64,000 nt of DNA from Mesorhizobium liriopis (GTDB lineage: Bacteria; Pseudomonadota; Alphaproteobacteria; Rhizobiales; Rhizobiaceae): positions 371,655 to 435,654 of the forward strand of contig NZ_JAMXQS010000005.1 of NCBI RefSeq assembly GCF_024053505.1, given 5' to 3'. Every line of letters begins with the position of its first letter. The stretch's first letter is position 1. The translations under genes and the position numbers were made by a program. The notes under the pieces are model-generated. The model had not been told where the DNA came from. It was given only the letters and a program-made list of their open reading frames with translations, and did no database searches. Of the stretch, positions 29,722 through 38,850 are shown piece after piece.

Positions 29722-30164
29722 ATGAGCGTCGATTTCCTTGATGAGACCGCCGACATCGTGTGCGCCTACGTTGGCAACAATCACGTGGCGCTAGACCAGT
29801 TGCCTAAGTTCATCGCCGACGTGCATCGTGGGATTGCTGCTGCAGCAGCCGGGCAGCCGTTGCGCGCTGCCTCCCAACAGGTTGTGGGGGCCAGAAGCCC
29901 GCAGTAAACCCCAAGCGCTCTGTCTTTCCCGATCACATCATCAGCCTCGAGGACGGCAAGCCTTACAAGATGCTGAAGTCTCATCTTGGGCGCCTTGGCC
30001 TTACACCGGAGGCGTACCGGATAAAGTGGGGCCTACCATACGATTACCCGATGACGGCACCCAACTACTCCCGCATGCGCTCGGAGGAAGCCAAGCGTAC
30101 TGGCCTGGGTGACGCAAGAAGGCAGACCCGAAATAAAGCAGCGAAGAAGCGCACCAAGGCGTAG
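29722..30164 (+). pseudogene. Frameshifted MucR/Ros-type transcriptional regulator
   Basis: The first frame (29722-29907) encodes MSVDFLDETADIVCAYVGNN and LPKFIADVHRGI, typical of MucR N-termini. It then closes at TAA just after a GGGGG run near 29885. The neighbouring frame continues QKPAVNPKRSVFPDHIISLE, DGKPYKMLKSHLGRLGLTPE, YRIKWGLPYDYPMTAPNYS and RSEEAKRTGLG, the MucR DNA-binding domain. One frameshift therefore splits an otherwise complete gene. The first zinc-ligand Cys expected in IICLEDG is Ser here, as in MucR relatives that fold without zinc. A sequencing error or programmed slippage at the G run are alternatives. Confidence 0.8.
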
Positions 30165-30280
30165 GGATTTGCACGCCATATCCTGGGTCTCTCAGTAGGG
30201 GCGAAACTATCCTAGCCGCCGGCCCGTAGTTTCATGTCTCGGGAGCAATGCTCCCTGCAAGGATAGAGTTTCCGAGCTCC

Positions 30281-30312
30281 AAGCCCGTCTGGCCTGCCCT
30301 AGGCGGGCTTTC
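30281..30312 (+). terminator. Likely terminator downstream of the mucR remnant
   Basis: AAGCCCGTC (30281-30289) pairs with GGCGGGCTT (30302-30310), with one G-U pair, followed by a short T run (TTTCTG). A separate 15-base hairpin, GGGAGCAATGCTCCC, lies upstream at 30241-30255. Confidence 0.55.
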
Positions 30313-30367
30313 TGCGGCACAAATGGCTTCATGTTAGTGCTTGCGGCTCAGATGAAAGACCCTAGCG

Positions 30368-30640
30368 ATGCCCCAATATTTCTTCGACACATTAGAGAAC
30401 GGCAGGCACGTGCAGGGCGATGTCGGCTTGCCGTGTTCATCAGATGCGGATGCACGGCTGGAAGCGATGAAAGCTCTTCCATCGATCGCCAGAGATCGAA
30501 TTCCTAGTAAGGATGATTGGCAGGCATTTACGATCCAGGTGCGGGATAAAGGAGGCCGTGGAGTTTACTCGGCTACGCTGACTTTTGCCGGCCAATGGCT
30601 CGACGGGAACGAGAGCGGCACGGAAGGTGCGCCACGTTGA
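30368..30640 (+). CDS. DUF6894-type small protein (copy 2)
   Basis: A 90-residue protein: MPQYFFDTLENGRHVQGDVG, SDADARLEAMKALPSIARDR and DDWQAFTIQVRDKGGRGVYS. It shares the YFFD-x-G start, central helix and W-x-FT-I-V-RD-G-R strand pattern of DUF6894, but is diverged from copy 1. The function is unknown. The next small gene starts within or just after its stop, suggesting a two-gene unit. Confidence 0.6.
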   Translation: MPQYFFDTLENGRHVQGDVGLPCSSDADARLEAMKALPSIARDRIPSKDDWQAFTIQVRDKGGRGVYSATLTFAGQWLDGNESGTEGAPR

Positions 30641-30648
30641 TCCGCTGG

Positions 30649-30810
30649 ATGCGCGCGCTGCGTGCACAGCGTATGTCCGCTGAGGCCCACGAGCTTTACC
30701 GTAAGGCCAGTCTCGCCAATGCCACGGGACAGTTCTCCGCCGCGATCATGCTGCGCCAGCAGGCGGACAAAATGGTCGGCGAGGCGAACCGATTGGCTGC
30801 CATCGGCTGA
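30649..30810 (+). CDS. Small helical hypothetical protein
   Basis: From ATG 30649 it gives 53 residues: MRALRAQRMSAEAHELYRKA, SLANATGQFSAAIMLRQQAD and KMVGEANRLAAIG. It is wholly helical, with spacing like a single TPR-type hairpin. A TTG at 30637, overlapping the TGA of the preceding DUF6894 gene, is another possible start. No family is recognised. Confidence 0.4.
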   Translation: MRALRAQRMSAEAHELYRKASLANATGQFSAAIMLRQQADKMVGEANRLAAIG

Positions 30811-30885
30811 GTGTGGAACCGGGTGACCGCCTCACGCTTGCAGTCATGCCTCCCACACTCTCTTGCGAGGCTAATCCCGACCTTA

Positions 30886-30919
30886 CCCGTCCGGTGTCAC
30901 CACGCTGGACGGGTTTTTT
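30886..30919 (+). terminator. Terminator hairpin 1 of a near-identical pair
   Basis: CCCGTCC (30886-30892) pairs with GGACGGG (30907-30913), with an inner GTG/CAC pairing, followed by TTTTTT. The same stem recurs 114 bases downstream. Confidence 0.8.
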
Positions 30920-30999
30920 ATCAATCCGTAAGAAGCAGTCAGCTATCGGGGCCGCGCATCTCGGCTTCTACACTCCGGCAGCCGATATGTTGACAAGGG

Positions 31000-31031
31000 C
31001 CCGTCCGGTGGCCAAACACTGGACGGGTTTT
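31000..31031 (+). terminator. Terminator hairpin 2 of a near-identical pair
   Basis: CCCGTCC (31000-31006) pairs with GGACGGG (31021-31027), followed by TTTTG. The stem and start of the loop (CCCGTCCGGTG) are identical to hairpin 1; the rest of the loop differs. Confidence 0.65.
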
Positions 31032-31055
31032 GCCTCCGCTCTAACGTTGTAATCG

Positions 31056-31253
31056 ATGAGCACGAACGAACCGCATCCAGATGATATGAGCCGCGAGGAT
31101 GCGCGAGCGCTCGGCCGGGCTGCAGGCAGGGATCCTGCCAAGTATGCAGTAGACTGCCCACCCTTCGCATCCCGTCATCTTCGGATGGCTTGGATGGACG
31201 GCTTCAGCGAAGGCCGCGTTGAACTGCGCCGCAGAGAGTCAGCGCACCGCTAA
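31056..31253 (+). CDS. Small RMF-like hypothetical protein
   Basis: A 65-residue protein: MSREDARALGRAAGRDPAKY, AVDCPPFASRHLRMAWMDGF and SEGRVELRRRESAHR. The order G-x2-AG, then CP, then R-x2-W-x2-G-x2-E resembles ribosome modulation factor and the related CrpP-type proteins. This is a pattern-level similarity only. RMF dimerises 70S ribosomes in stationary phase; whether this one binds ribosomes is unknown. Its stop overlaps the stop of a convergent gene by four bases. Confidence 0.5.
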   Translation: MSTNEPHPDDMSREDARALGRAAGRDPAKYAVDCPPFASRHLRMAWMDGFSEGRVELRRRESAHR

Positions 31254-31501
31254 ACTTCGTCTGTGTGCCGCTTGGGCAGCAGACAGATGTGATCGACGCG
31301 CATGGATCGCGCAAATGAGTGCGCCGCTTCAAATGCTCGAGCCTCTGTCGAGTACACCTGCCTGGTAACTTCGAACTCTTCGCCCTCACCGTGAAGTTTA
31401 GCGAAGAGGCGGTAGCGGCCTTCCGCGAGTTCCCGCACCGCTAGATACTCGACATCGCTCGGCAATGGCTCGCTGGCAGACCAAGGTATGATATCCGGCA
31501 T
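31250..31501 (-). CDS. Hypothetical small protein
   Basis: An 83-residue protein: SASEPLPSDVEYLAVRELAE, GRYRLFAKLHGEGEEFEVTR and ARAFEAAHSFARSMRVDHIC. It alternates beta strands and one helix and may be a single small alpha/beta domain. I recognise no family. It converges on the RMF-like gene, sharing four bases at the stops. Codon composition looks genuine. Confidence 0.5.
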   Translation of the reverse strand: MPDIIPWSASEPLPSDVEYLAVRELAEGRYRLFAKLHGEGEEFEVTRQVYSTEARAFEAAHSFARSMRVDHICLLPKRHTDEV

Positions 31502-31797
31502 TCGGCCTGCTCCATGTCATTGTCATATGACATAGGCGGCAGCTTGTGGTTGCAACCATTCGCGCCGTAATAGTTAACTGATAAGCCACGCCCCATGGTC
31601 AGCTTCGGCCGGCGGTGGGGCGCTTCTGACGAGCTGCATGCACTCCATCTGTCATCATTATAGTGCGGTCCTTCCGCCACAAGCGCCTGTTAGGCAGGCA
31701 GGTTTGGTCAACGTTCGCTTGTCATGTCTGAAAAGCAGGCGTAGCTCGATCACTCGCCCTCGGACTTCTACCGATCCCGCAATCCTGGATCTCCTTT

Positions 31798-32661
31798 ATG
31801 CTGCGCTCCCGCCTAGCAGGCTTCATTGTCGTGCTCATTTCGACGGTGCTGTGGAGCACGGCCGGCCTGTTCGTGCAGATGGCCGATCTTGACACGTGGT
31901 CCGTTGTGGCCTGGCGCTCCCTCTTTTCCATTCTCGCACTGGGCGTCTTCTGGGTCGTAGCGACGGGCAACCGGGCCGCGACGCTGCAGGCCACCCTGCG
32001 CGGCCCAGGCATGCTGGCCATCCTCATCGGTATTGTCGGGGGGATTAGCTACATCGTGGCACTGCAGATGACATCGGTAGCCAATGTCATGACGGTCTAC
32101 GCCGCGCTGCCCTTTATCGCTTCGGCGATCGCCTTCTTCGCGCTCGGCGAACGTGTGACGACCCGCTTCGTCGTCTGCGGCCTTATCGCATCCTTTGGCA
32201 TCCTGATCATGTCAGGGTCGGCGCTGTCATTCAACGACATCGTCGGCATCGTCACCGCGCTTGTAATGACCGTCAGCTTCGCTGCGGCGCTCGTTCAGGC
32301 CAAGCGGTATCCACACCTCGACATGACGCTCGTGACGGTCCTCTCCACGGTCGCTACCGGCATCATCGCGTTACCATTAATGAAGAACAGCGCTCCCGAG
32401 CCCTACCAATTGCTTGCTTGCGCCCTGCTGGGGACACTGACAACAGGCGTGGCCAATGTTCTCAGCCTCGTGGGCGGGCGTTTGATCCGCTCCGGGGAGG
32501 CGGCATTCCTGTTGCTCCTCGATGTGGTGCTCGGTCCCCTCTGGGTCTGGCTTGCTTTCGACGAGCAGGTAGGGATGCCCGCGCTTATCGGGGGCAGCAT
32601 CGTTATGGGAGCGGTGACTTGGTACCTGGTGCGCCCGGGCGAGACGGCGAAAACTGCATGA
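31798..32661 (+). CDS. EamA-family (DMT superfamily) transporter
   Basis: The 287-residue protein has about ten hydrophobic helices in two EamA repeats. It begins LRSRLAGFIVVLISTVLWST, AGLFVQM and has the repeat-end signature FIASAIAFFALGERVTTRF in the first half and AAFLLLLDVVLGPLWVWLAF, DEQVG in the second. The last helix ends with WYLVRPGE. Members export or import metabolites such as amino acids or nucleosides; the substrate here is not readable. It stands alone in its strand context. Confidence 0.88.
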   Translation: MLRSRLAGFIVVLISTVLWSTAGLFVQMADLDTWSVVAWRSLFSILALGVFWVVATGNRAATLQATLRGPGMLAILIGIVGGISYIVALQMTSVANVMTVYAALPFIASAIAFFALGERVTTRFVVCGLIASFGILIMSGSALSFNDIVGIVTALVMTVSFAAALVQAKRYPHLDMTLVTVLSTVATGIIALPLMKNSAPEPYQLLACALLGTLTTGVANVLSLVGGRLIRSGEAAFLLLLDVVLGPLWVWLAFDEQVGMPALIGGSIVMGAVTWYLVRPGETAKTA

Positions 32662-32739
32662 GCACCTAGGCCAAATTTTCTAGGCAGCGTTGGCTGCGGA
32701 GTTCGGATGTCCAAACAGAGCCCGAGCTGAAACAGCGTT

Positions 32740-33027
32740 TCACACCGGCTTCTCGCTTTCAGGATGCACGTAGAGCTTCTTCATCTGGTCGAGATAGATG
32801 CCCCACTCGGCCCAGCTGGTGCCGGTGGTGATCAGAATGGTGGCGATCGTCTCGCTGCTCGGCCAGCGCGGGAGACCATTCACGCTGACGCGCTTCGACG
32901 GGTTGAAGGTGGTCGGGTCAAGCCCGCAGTGTTGGGCCAAGCTCCATCGCGACATGCCGACCTGTCCCGCGATCTCATCGATAGGGGTCCAAACAGCATA
33001 GTGATGGGCGAGCAGCTCGCAATCCAT
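32740..33027 (-). CDS. Short XRE-type DNA-binding protein, repressor N-terminus-like
   Basis: The 95-residue protein contains GMSRWSLAQHCGLDPTTFNP, SKRVSVNGLPRWPSSETIAT and ILITTGTSWAEW. This matches the helix-turn-helix of phage-type repressors in alphaproteobacteria, where the DPTTFNPSKR segment is typical and an S24 peptidase domain normally follows. Here the protein ends after the DNA-binding domain, so it is either a stand-alone regulator or a truncated repressor. Confidence 0.6.
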   Translation of the reverse strand: MDCELLAHHYAVWTPIDEIAGQVGMSRWSLAQHCGLDPTTFNPSKRVSVNGLPRWPSSETIATILITTGTSWAEWGIYLDQMKKLYVHPESEKPV

Positions 33028-33145
33028 GCCGGCAGGATGGCAGGCCTCGATTTACGTTGAGTGAAGCGATCACGATTTGGATGCGGGCCGGAACGCATGG
33101 GCATCCGCGGCGCTGTCCTCCTATCAGCAATGCGAGCCCGCAGCC

Positions 33146-33361
33146 ATGCGGTACTTCTTCCACATTCACGACGGCGTATCGAAGCCCGATCAAATTGGGA
33201 TGGAATGCGCGAGTGAGTGCGATGTCTGGGCGCATGCGCTTGTCGCCTGCGGCGAGTTCCTGACCGACCAAGGCGCCCTGATGGCGATCGGTAGCGAGCT
33301 GCGGATGAACGTGGTCGATGAGAACGATCGAGAGCTTTATGCGCTGACGCTTCGTGCTTGA
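33146..33361 (+). CDS. DUF6894-type small protein (copy 3)
   Basis: From ATG 33146 the product is 71 residues: MRYFFHIHDGVSKPDQIGME, VWAHALVACGEFLTDQGALM and LRMNVVDENDRELYALTLRA. This is the clearest DUF6894 match of the three copies in this region (YFFH-HDG start, then M-V-DE-R-L strands). The function is unknown. An upstream in-frame ATG at 33077 adds an unconserved extension. Confidence 0.7.
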   Translation: MRYFFHIHDGVSKPDQIGMECASECDVWAHALVACGEFLTDQGALMAIGSELRMNVVDENDRELYALTLRA

Positions 33362-33545
33362 GCTCGTGTGCTATCGCTTCAATCGATCAAGCCGTGCCTG
33401 CATCTTGTAGATTTGGTCTCGCACTTCCTGCAGGCCCTCGCTGGCTTAGAAGTAGCGGAAGCCATCGAGCCAGTATTTGTGGAATACCTTGATTTTGCTC
33501 TAGCTTCAGTCACCCCGCTATTCGAGCGAACGCTGTGACATTGAG

Positions 33546-33800
33546 TCACTTGAGAACATACTCACTGTTACGTTCCTGCAGCCACGCGGCTGCGTCGTAC
33601 AGTGAGCTGAAGAAAGGCGAACTGGCCAAAGCACAGCGGAAGTCTACTTCGACGCTCCACAGGCCCCGGCTGCTGCCATGGACGTCGTCAGCAAGCAGAA
33701 CTAGAACGGCCGCGAGCTCGCCATCAATGAAGACAAGCCTGCCATCGTTATCCATAGACCCTGTACTCAACCGAACGGCTTGAAACTCGTATCGTGCCAT
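33546..33800 (-). CDS. Hypothetical small protein
   Basis: From ATG 33800, with GCGGGAG 6 bases upstream, the product is 84 residues: MARYEFQAVRLSTGSMDNDG, RLVFIDGELAAVLVLLADDV and FFSSLYDAAAWLQERNSEYV. The mix of strands and a final helix suggests a small alpha/beta domain. No family is recognised. It is divergent from the DUF6894 gene and downstream of the Crp/Fnr gene on the same strand. Confidence 0.5.
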   Translation of the reverse strand: MARYEFQAVRLSTGSMDNDGRLVFIDGELAAVLVLLADDVHGSSRGLWSVEVDFRCALASSPFFSSLYDAAAWLQERNSEYVLK

Positions 33801-33884
33801 CGTCTGCTCCCGCTTTTTCGTCAGGTGCAAGATGGATACGTTTGTCGAGAGACTTGGTTCGTTGGCGCTATCGGTTTTCCCGGC

Positions 33885-34637
33885 TCAGTCTTGAGGCCGC
33901 TCGGGAATTAGATAATCAGGGTTGAAGTCGGCAAACGCAGCCAGCTTTGGCAAATCACTGATCGTGAACCAATGTCGTGTCTGCTCGATCATTCCGCTGG
34001 CGCGTAAGGTGCGCATCGAGCGATTGATATGCACCGAAGACAGACCCGTCGCTTCGCCGAGCTGGATCTGCGTCAGAGGCATTTCAAAACTCAAGGCGCT
34101 CCCGCTGCGGGTGGCCCTCCCGAACCATTCAAGACGGGTTGCTATCTCACAAAAAAGGTGTGCAGTGCGTTCGACGGCCGAGCGAGCGCCAAGGTTGACC
34201 TCCCACTCTCGAGCAATGGCGAGTTCGAGTGAGGTATCCTTCCAGAAGGCCTCCTTAAGAACAGGAAAACGTTCCATCAGAGAGCGCATGTGAGAGTGCG
34301 GAATGAAGCCAACCTTGGTCTTGGTTAAGGTCGTAATGTTATGGTCCATCACGGGATGGAGTAAACTTTGGATGTCCGGAGTGGCACCGGAAAAGTGGAG
34401 TGAAGTGATCTGCCGTTTCCCCGCTGCGCCCACCTTGTTGCGCGAGACCCAGCCTTCGAGGATGACGCAGCATTGGGATGGCTGGTCGCCCTGAAGCACG
34501 ATGTCGTGGTTGGCCCCTAGACACCGGGAGTTGGCGACAAGGTCATGAAGCGCGGTGCTGAGATCCGCTGGCAGGTCTGCGAGGACGTTCAAACGCTGGA
34601 GGAATGTTCCAGCCGGGCCGTTGAAGTGGGGTGCCAC
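33885..34637 (-). CDS. Crp/Fnr-family transcriptional regulator
   Basis: The 250-residue protein has an N-terminal cyclic-nucleotide-binding-like beta barrel (ANHDIVLQGDQPSQCCVILE, GWVSRNK, RQITSLHFSG), a long dimerisation helix (FWKDTSLELAIAREWEVNLG) and a C-terminal Crp winged helix (LTQIQLGEATGLSSVHINRS, MRTLRASGMIE). No FNR-type Cys cluster is present. Such proteins in rhizobia are often orphan regulators of stress or hypoxia responses. No target can be assigned. Confidence 0.88.
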   Translation of the reverse strand: MAPHFNGPAGTFLQRLNVLADLPADLSTALHDLVANSRCLGANHDIVLQGDQPSQCCVILEGWVSRNKVGAAGKRQITSLHFSGATPDIQSLLHPVMDHNITTLTKTKVGFIPHSHMRSLMERFPVLKEAFWKDTSLELAIAREWEVNLGARSAVERTAHLFCEIATRLEWFGRATRSGSALSFEMPLTQIQLGEATGLSSVHINRSMRTLRASGMIEQTRHWFTISDLPKLAAFADFNPDYLIPERPQD

Positions 34638-35452
34638 ACGTCATCCCTCTATTCCGGGCTGGAAGCGTGACCGTCATTCCCGCCAAGATTGACTACCCCA
34701 GCCTCAACTGGTCCCTGCATAATACAACAATTGATAAGAGCGCTCATTATCATTTGCAGGGCTTGTTTCGAATTTGAAGAGAAACGCTGAAACCTGAAAC
34801 TGGAGAAAGGGTGAGAGATTAGTAGTGTGCTCCTTCAGCTACCCCCGTTCGACATAACTCAGAGAGTTGGGTTCGGCATCAGCGCTTGGCCGGTCGATGA
34901 AGTCTGCAATCGATGACGCCAGCAAGCTGACCAAGGCTTGTCCGAGATCGTCTGTCACGGCACGATCACGCACCAGACACAGCCGGAAGCGGCAATCACT
35001 GGCGTCACCATCAGAACCCAGAACGCAGCCCAGAACCGAAGATCATCGGATATGCGCGGCACAACTTCCCCCAAGCGACACGATCCCCGCACGAAGAGCT
35101 AGCACCGGTTGCCGTTGGGGTAAGTAGCGAAGACGCAACACCAGTGGTCTGACAAGCACGCTAGCACGCAGCTTGGTGAACTGAGTGGTCTGTTCAGCAG
35201 CAGAAATGGCGTCGAGAGCCGAAGGCAGCTTTTCAATATTCCTGCGTGAAACCGGACGGTCTGCTGTCGGCCCAAGTTCCGGCATTCCGCTTTGCGCTTC
35301 AGAGCAGTCAAATGCTGAGTGTTAGGTTCACACCCACTGTGCCTAAAACCAGATCCTCCGCTTCTGGCTCGGCTCGTATGAATGACAGAGAGAAATGGTT
35401 AGCAAGGCTCAGCGGTGCTGATCGCCAAAGGATCGCCTTCGGCCCCTAGCCT
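34638..35452. other. Long non-coding or degraded stretch
   Basis: About 815 bases without a supported gene between the Crp/Fnr gene and the hybrid kinase. It holds dispersed-repeat copy C near 35246-35315. Short frames at 34867-35127 and 35043-35311 lack domains or ribosome-binding sites. One minus-strand piece near 34960-35045 is hydrophobic, but it is too short and interrupted to call. Confidence 0.5.
35246..35315. repeat. Dispersed repeat, copy C
   Basis: GAAACCGGACGGTCTGCTGT, then CGGCCCAAGTTCCGGCATTC and CGCTTTGCGC, align with copies A and B with scattered differences. Confidence 0.65.
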
Positions 35453-38404
35453 TCAACAACCGATATGGCTTAGCGCGGCTGCGAGTTCCTCTGAGCGGAA
35501 TGGCTTGGTAAGCCGCGGCACGTCGGGCGCAATCCCGTCGACCTCGGCGTAGCCGGAAGCGAGGAGGCAAGGCAGGTTCGGTCGTATAGAACGTACTGTC
35601 CGGATCAACTGTGTGCCGTCCATGCCCGGCATAAGGTGGTCGCTTATCAGGAGTGCCAAATCCTGGCTCGATCGCAGAAGCTCGAGCGCGTGTTCAGCAG
35701 ATCCAGCCTCAATAACGTCGAAGCCTATCTCCTCAAGCATGTGCGCGGTACTTGCCCGGACGGTGGCGTCATCGTCCACCAGCAGCGCGTGGCCACGTGC
35801 ATGAGTGAGGGGAGATGCCGCGGCCGTATGCTGAGCCGGTCGAATAGTGTTGCTTGCCATAGGAAGCCACAGCTCCACGTTCGTGCCGACGCCTGGACGA
35901 CTGAAGATCCGGATGCCTCCACCGAGCTGCTGGGCGAGGCCGTGCACCATCGAAAGACCAAGGCCAGTGCCTTGCCCTATGCCCTTGGTCGAAAAGAATG
36001 GCTCAATGGCGCGCGCGACTGTGTCGGCATCCATACCAACTCCAGTATCAGCCACCGAAACGACCAAATAGACGCCCGGCTTTACGTCGGAGCTACCATC
36101 TTCTGCAGACTTCTTCGCTGCGCTGATGCGAAGAGTGCCACCATCCGCCATGGCGTCCCTGGCGTTTACTGCAAGATTGAGTAGCGCCATCTCGACCTGG
36201 TTATGATCCGCCTGTGCGGGCGGAAGGTCAGCCGGGGCGTCAACTACGACCTTAACCTGCGGTCCAGTCGTGCTGGAGATCAAATCGGCCATGCCAGTTA
36301 TAAGCTCGCGCAGGTCGATGGCGGTGGGCTGCAGCGGCTGGCGCCGGGCAAAAGCGAGCAGTCGGTGAACCAGCGTTCGCGCACGGTCAGCTGATTGTAG
36401 TGCCCCCGAGATCAGCCGGCGTTCGCGATCGCTACCGATCTGTTTGCGGACGAGCAGATCCAATGAGCCGATGATTGGGGTCAAGAGATTGTTGAAGTCG
36501 TGCGCGACACCGCCGGTAAGCTGGCCCAATGCTTCGACCTTCTGCGCTTGGCGGAGTTGCTCTTCGGCTTCTGCCAAGCGTCGCTGCTCGGCAACCCTTT
36601 CCGTCACGTCATGAGCGATCTGATAGGCCCCAATTTGGCGACCAGTTGCATCGCGAAGCGCATTGAAGTTCAGCTCGAACGTCCGCCGACCGTGCATGGG
36701 ATCGCCGAATTCCTCAGTTAGCGCGAACTCTTCGCCGGCGAGCGCACGGGACCACACGCGATGCACTTGATCGCGGTGCGCCGGTAGATGATCGAGTAAG
36801 TCTAGCATCGACGCACCAATCACGGGGCGTATTCCGTAGACGGCTTCAAATGCGACGGCGGCTGCCTTGTTGATGGCAAGCCAGCGGAAGTTCTGGTCGG
36901 CGACGAAGATAATGGCGGTCGTATTCTCGACCACGTCTGCCAGCAGTTTGCGCTCGGCGAGACCCGCGGCAATCCGGTGCTCGAGTGTTTCGTTAAGATC
37001 GCGGAGCGCTTGTTCGGTCTGCTTGCGTGCCGTGATGTCGATGGCGGTGCCCAACACACGGACACACGTGTCGCCCTCGAATACCCCACGCCCCTTTGCG
37101 GCTACCCAGCGGACGACACCATCTTCCTTGCCAATCGTACGGTATTCCACGTCGTAAAGTGCCCGGCGCTCCGGATCGGTCGCAGAAGCATAAGCAGCGG
37201 CGGTGGCTTCATAATCGTCTGGGTGTAGCCCCGCATAGTAATCAGCCATGGAGACTGGTACGTCCGGGGAGATGCCGAACATCGCCTTAACCCGCGCCGG
37301 CCAAAACAAGGTTTTACCGACCTCGTCCACATCCCAGAGCCCGATCTCGGCGGCCTCCACCGCCAAACGAAGTTGCTCCTCGCTCGCGCGTAGGCTCGCT
37401 TCGGTACCGACCCGCTGTACGTGAACCCACGAACGTTCGGTGACTTCACGGATGAGCGCAAGCTCGTCAAGGGTCCAATGATGTGGCACGTTATCGTGGA
37501 TCGCCATCAGCGCGAGAAGGCGCCCGTTCTTAACCAGTGGCATGCAGATGGTTGCTGCGATGCCGATGTCCTGAAACGTCTTCGCCTCATGAGGTGCAAT
37601 CTCAACGAGATTGTCGTTTATGACGAGGGGACGTCCAGCGCTGAGCTCTCGGACTGCAAGTGCGCCGAAATCGGCGAGCCTGTAATGTCCGACGATCGAA
37701 GGCGAGCCAGGCGCATGCCAGTTCCCGCGAATGGTGAAGCCGTCCTCATCTTCGTCCATGTCAGCATAGGCGCAGTTCGAAAGACTAAGATGGGTCGCGA
37801 CCATCCGAGTCGTCACGGCAAGAACTTCATCAGCATTGTGCAGGTTTGCTACCGCTTGACCGAGTTCGTCCAGAAAGCGGTAAAGTTCTTCGCTACGCGC
37901 AAGCTTGCCCTCTGCGAGAACCCGAGGGGTGATATCGAAGACCATGGCGAGCATGCCCGCCGGGCGGCCGTTGGCGTCATGCAGCGGCGTGTACTCTAGG
38001 TCCATCCAAACCTGCTCCGGGTGACCCTTGCGCCACAGCTCTAGCTCTTGTGCGTGGAAGCTAAGTGACTGCCCTGTCAGCCCAGCGGCGATCACGCGCG
38101 CGTTAAACTCGCTCGCCTCAGGCCAGATCTCCAAAAGCTTGCCGCCGAGTGCTTCGGGATGTCGCGGTCCGCAAACCTCGGCATAGCCGTCGTTGTAGAT
38201 CAGGATCGCGTCTGGTCCCCAAAGCACCGTCATCGGAACAGGTGAGAACAAAACCATCTGCACGGTGGCTCGCAGCTCGGCAGGCCATGCCTCGATTGGC
38301 CCGAGGGTTGTGGCACTCCAGTCCTTGCTCCTGATCAATTCCCCGGTAGCGCCACCACCGATTAGGCGTGGCGTCTTACCAGACGTCGCATTCTCGACCA
38401 TCAT
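35453..38404 (-). CDS. Hybrid sensor histidine kinase with PAS/GAF domains, paralogue of the 12.6 kb kinase
   Basis: The 983-residue soluble protein has an N-terminal PAS-like domain ([20 protein letters not shown]), a GAF domain ([14 protein letters not shown] to [13 protein letters not shown]), PAS/PAC ([17 protein letters not shown]) and a PAS ([20 protein letters not shown]). HisKA has His near 635 ([11 protein letters not shown]). HATPase ([18 protein letters not shown]) and a receiver with Asp near 922 ([14 protein letters not shown]) complete it. From the last PAS to the kinase it is clearly paralogous to the gene at 12650-16525. The signal is unknown. It stands alone among repeat-bearing intergenic stretches. 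Confidence 0.9.
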   Translation of the reverse strand: MMVENATSGKTPRLIGGGATGELIRSKDWSATTLGPIEAWPAELRATVQMVLFSPVPMTVLWGPDAILIYNDGYAEVCGPRHPEALGGKLLEIWPEASEFNARVIAAGLTGQSLSFHAQELELWRKGHPEQVWMDLEYTPLHDANGRPAGMLAMVFDITPRVLAEGKLARSEELYRFLDELGQAVANLHNADEVLAVTTRMVATHLSLSNCAYADMDEDEDGFTIRGNWHAPGSPSIVGHYRLADFGALAVRELSAGRPLVINDNLVEIAPHEAKTFQDIGIAATICMPLVKNGRLLALMAIHDNVPHHWTLDELALIREVTERSWVHVQRVGTEASLRASEEQLRLAVEAAEIGLWDVDEVGKTLFWPARVKAMFGISPDVPVSMADYYAGLHPDDYEATAAAYASATDPERRALYDVEYRTIGKEDGVVRWVAAKGRGVFEGDTCVRVLGTAIDITARKQTEQALRDLNETLEHRIAAGLAERKLLADVVENTTAIIFVADQNFRWLAINKAAAVAFEAVYGIRPVIGASMLDLLDHLPAHRDQVHRVWSRALAGEEFALTEEFGDPMHGRRTFELNFNALRDATGRQIGAYQIAHDVTERVAEQRRLAEAEEQLRQAQKVEALGQLTGGVAHDFNNLLTPIIGSLDLLVRKQIGSDRERRLISGALQSADRARTLVHRLLAFARRQPLQPTAIDLRELITGMADLISSTTGPQVKVVVDAPADLPPAQADHNQVEMALLNLAVNARDAMADGGTLRISAAKKSAEDGSSDVKPGVYLVVSVADTGVGMDADTVARAIEPFFSTKGIGQGTGLGLSMVHGLAQQLGGGIRIFSRPGVGTNVELWLPMASNTIRPAQHTAAASPLTHARGHALLVDDDATVRASTAHMLEEIGFDVIEAGSAEHALELLRSSQDLALLISDHLMPGMDGTQLIRTVRSIRPNLPCLLASGYAEVDGIAPDVPRLTKPFRSEELAAALSHIGC

Positions 38405-38850
38405 GCAGCTTGCCGCCGACCGTTATCCAGTTGAGCTTGCAGGCCTAACACATGGTCGGAAATCGAGACAACGCCAACGAGTAATGCGCCTAAATCAGTT
38501 CTCTGCACCGATGCAGCGGAGCGCTACTGGACAGCGAAATTCGTTCCTGCAGCCACCTTAGGTCACATGAACGAAGGACCGTCGCTAGGGCCAGAGCTGG
38601 GACAGCTGAGCAGCAAGGATGGGGTCGAGAGTCGACCGTCAGCATCGTGCTGATTTTACCCAAAACCGGACTGTCGGCTTCCGGCCCATAATCGGTCATT
38701 CCGCTTTGCGCCTCATTGCAGCCGTTCGGAGAACCCTGACAGTGTACCGAAAGCTGACGCAGGGTCAGGACGACAATACCGGAGTGAGATAAAAGGAATG
38801 GAGGCTTCAAAGGAAGCAATACTGAATGCAGACATATTTTGCACGATGGA
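38405..38850. other. Intergenic stretch with dispersed-repeat copy B
   Basis: No supported gene over about 446 bases between the hybrid kinase and the catabolic operon. It carries repeat copy B and nothing else I can name. Confidence 0.5.
38651..38735. repeat. Dispersed repeat, copy B
   Basis: TGATTTTACCCAAAACCGGA, then CTTCCGGCCCATAATCGGTC and ATTCCGCTTTGCGCCTCATT match copy A at 57.45 kb in order and spacing. Confidence 0.75.

Noticed and set aside
34867..35127. An 86-codon plus-strand frame in the gap before the hybrid kinase
   Set aside because: No domain, no ribosome-binding site and random-looking composition.
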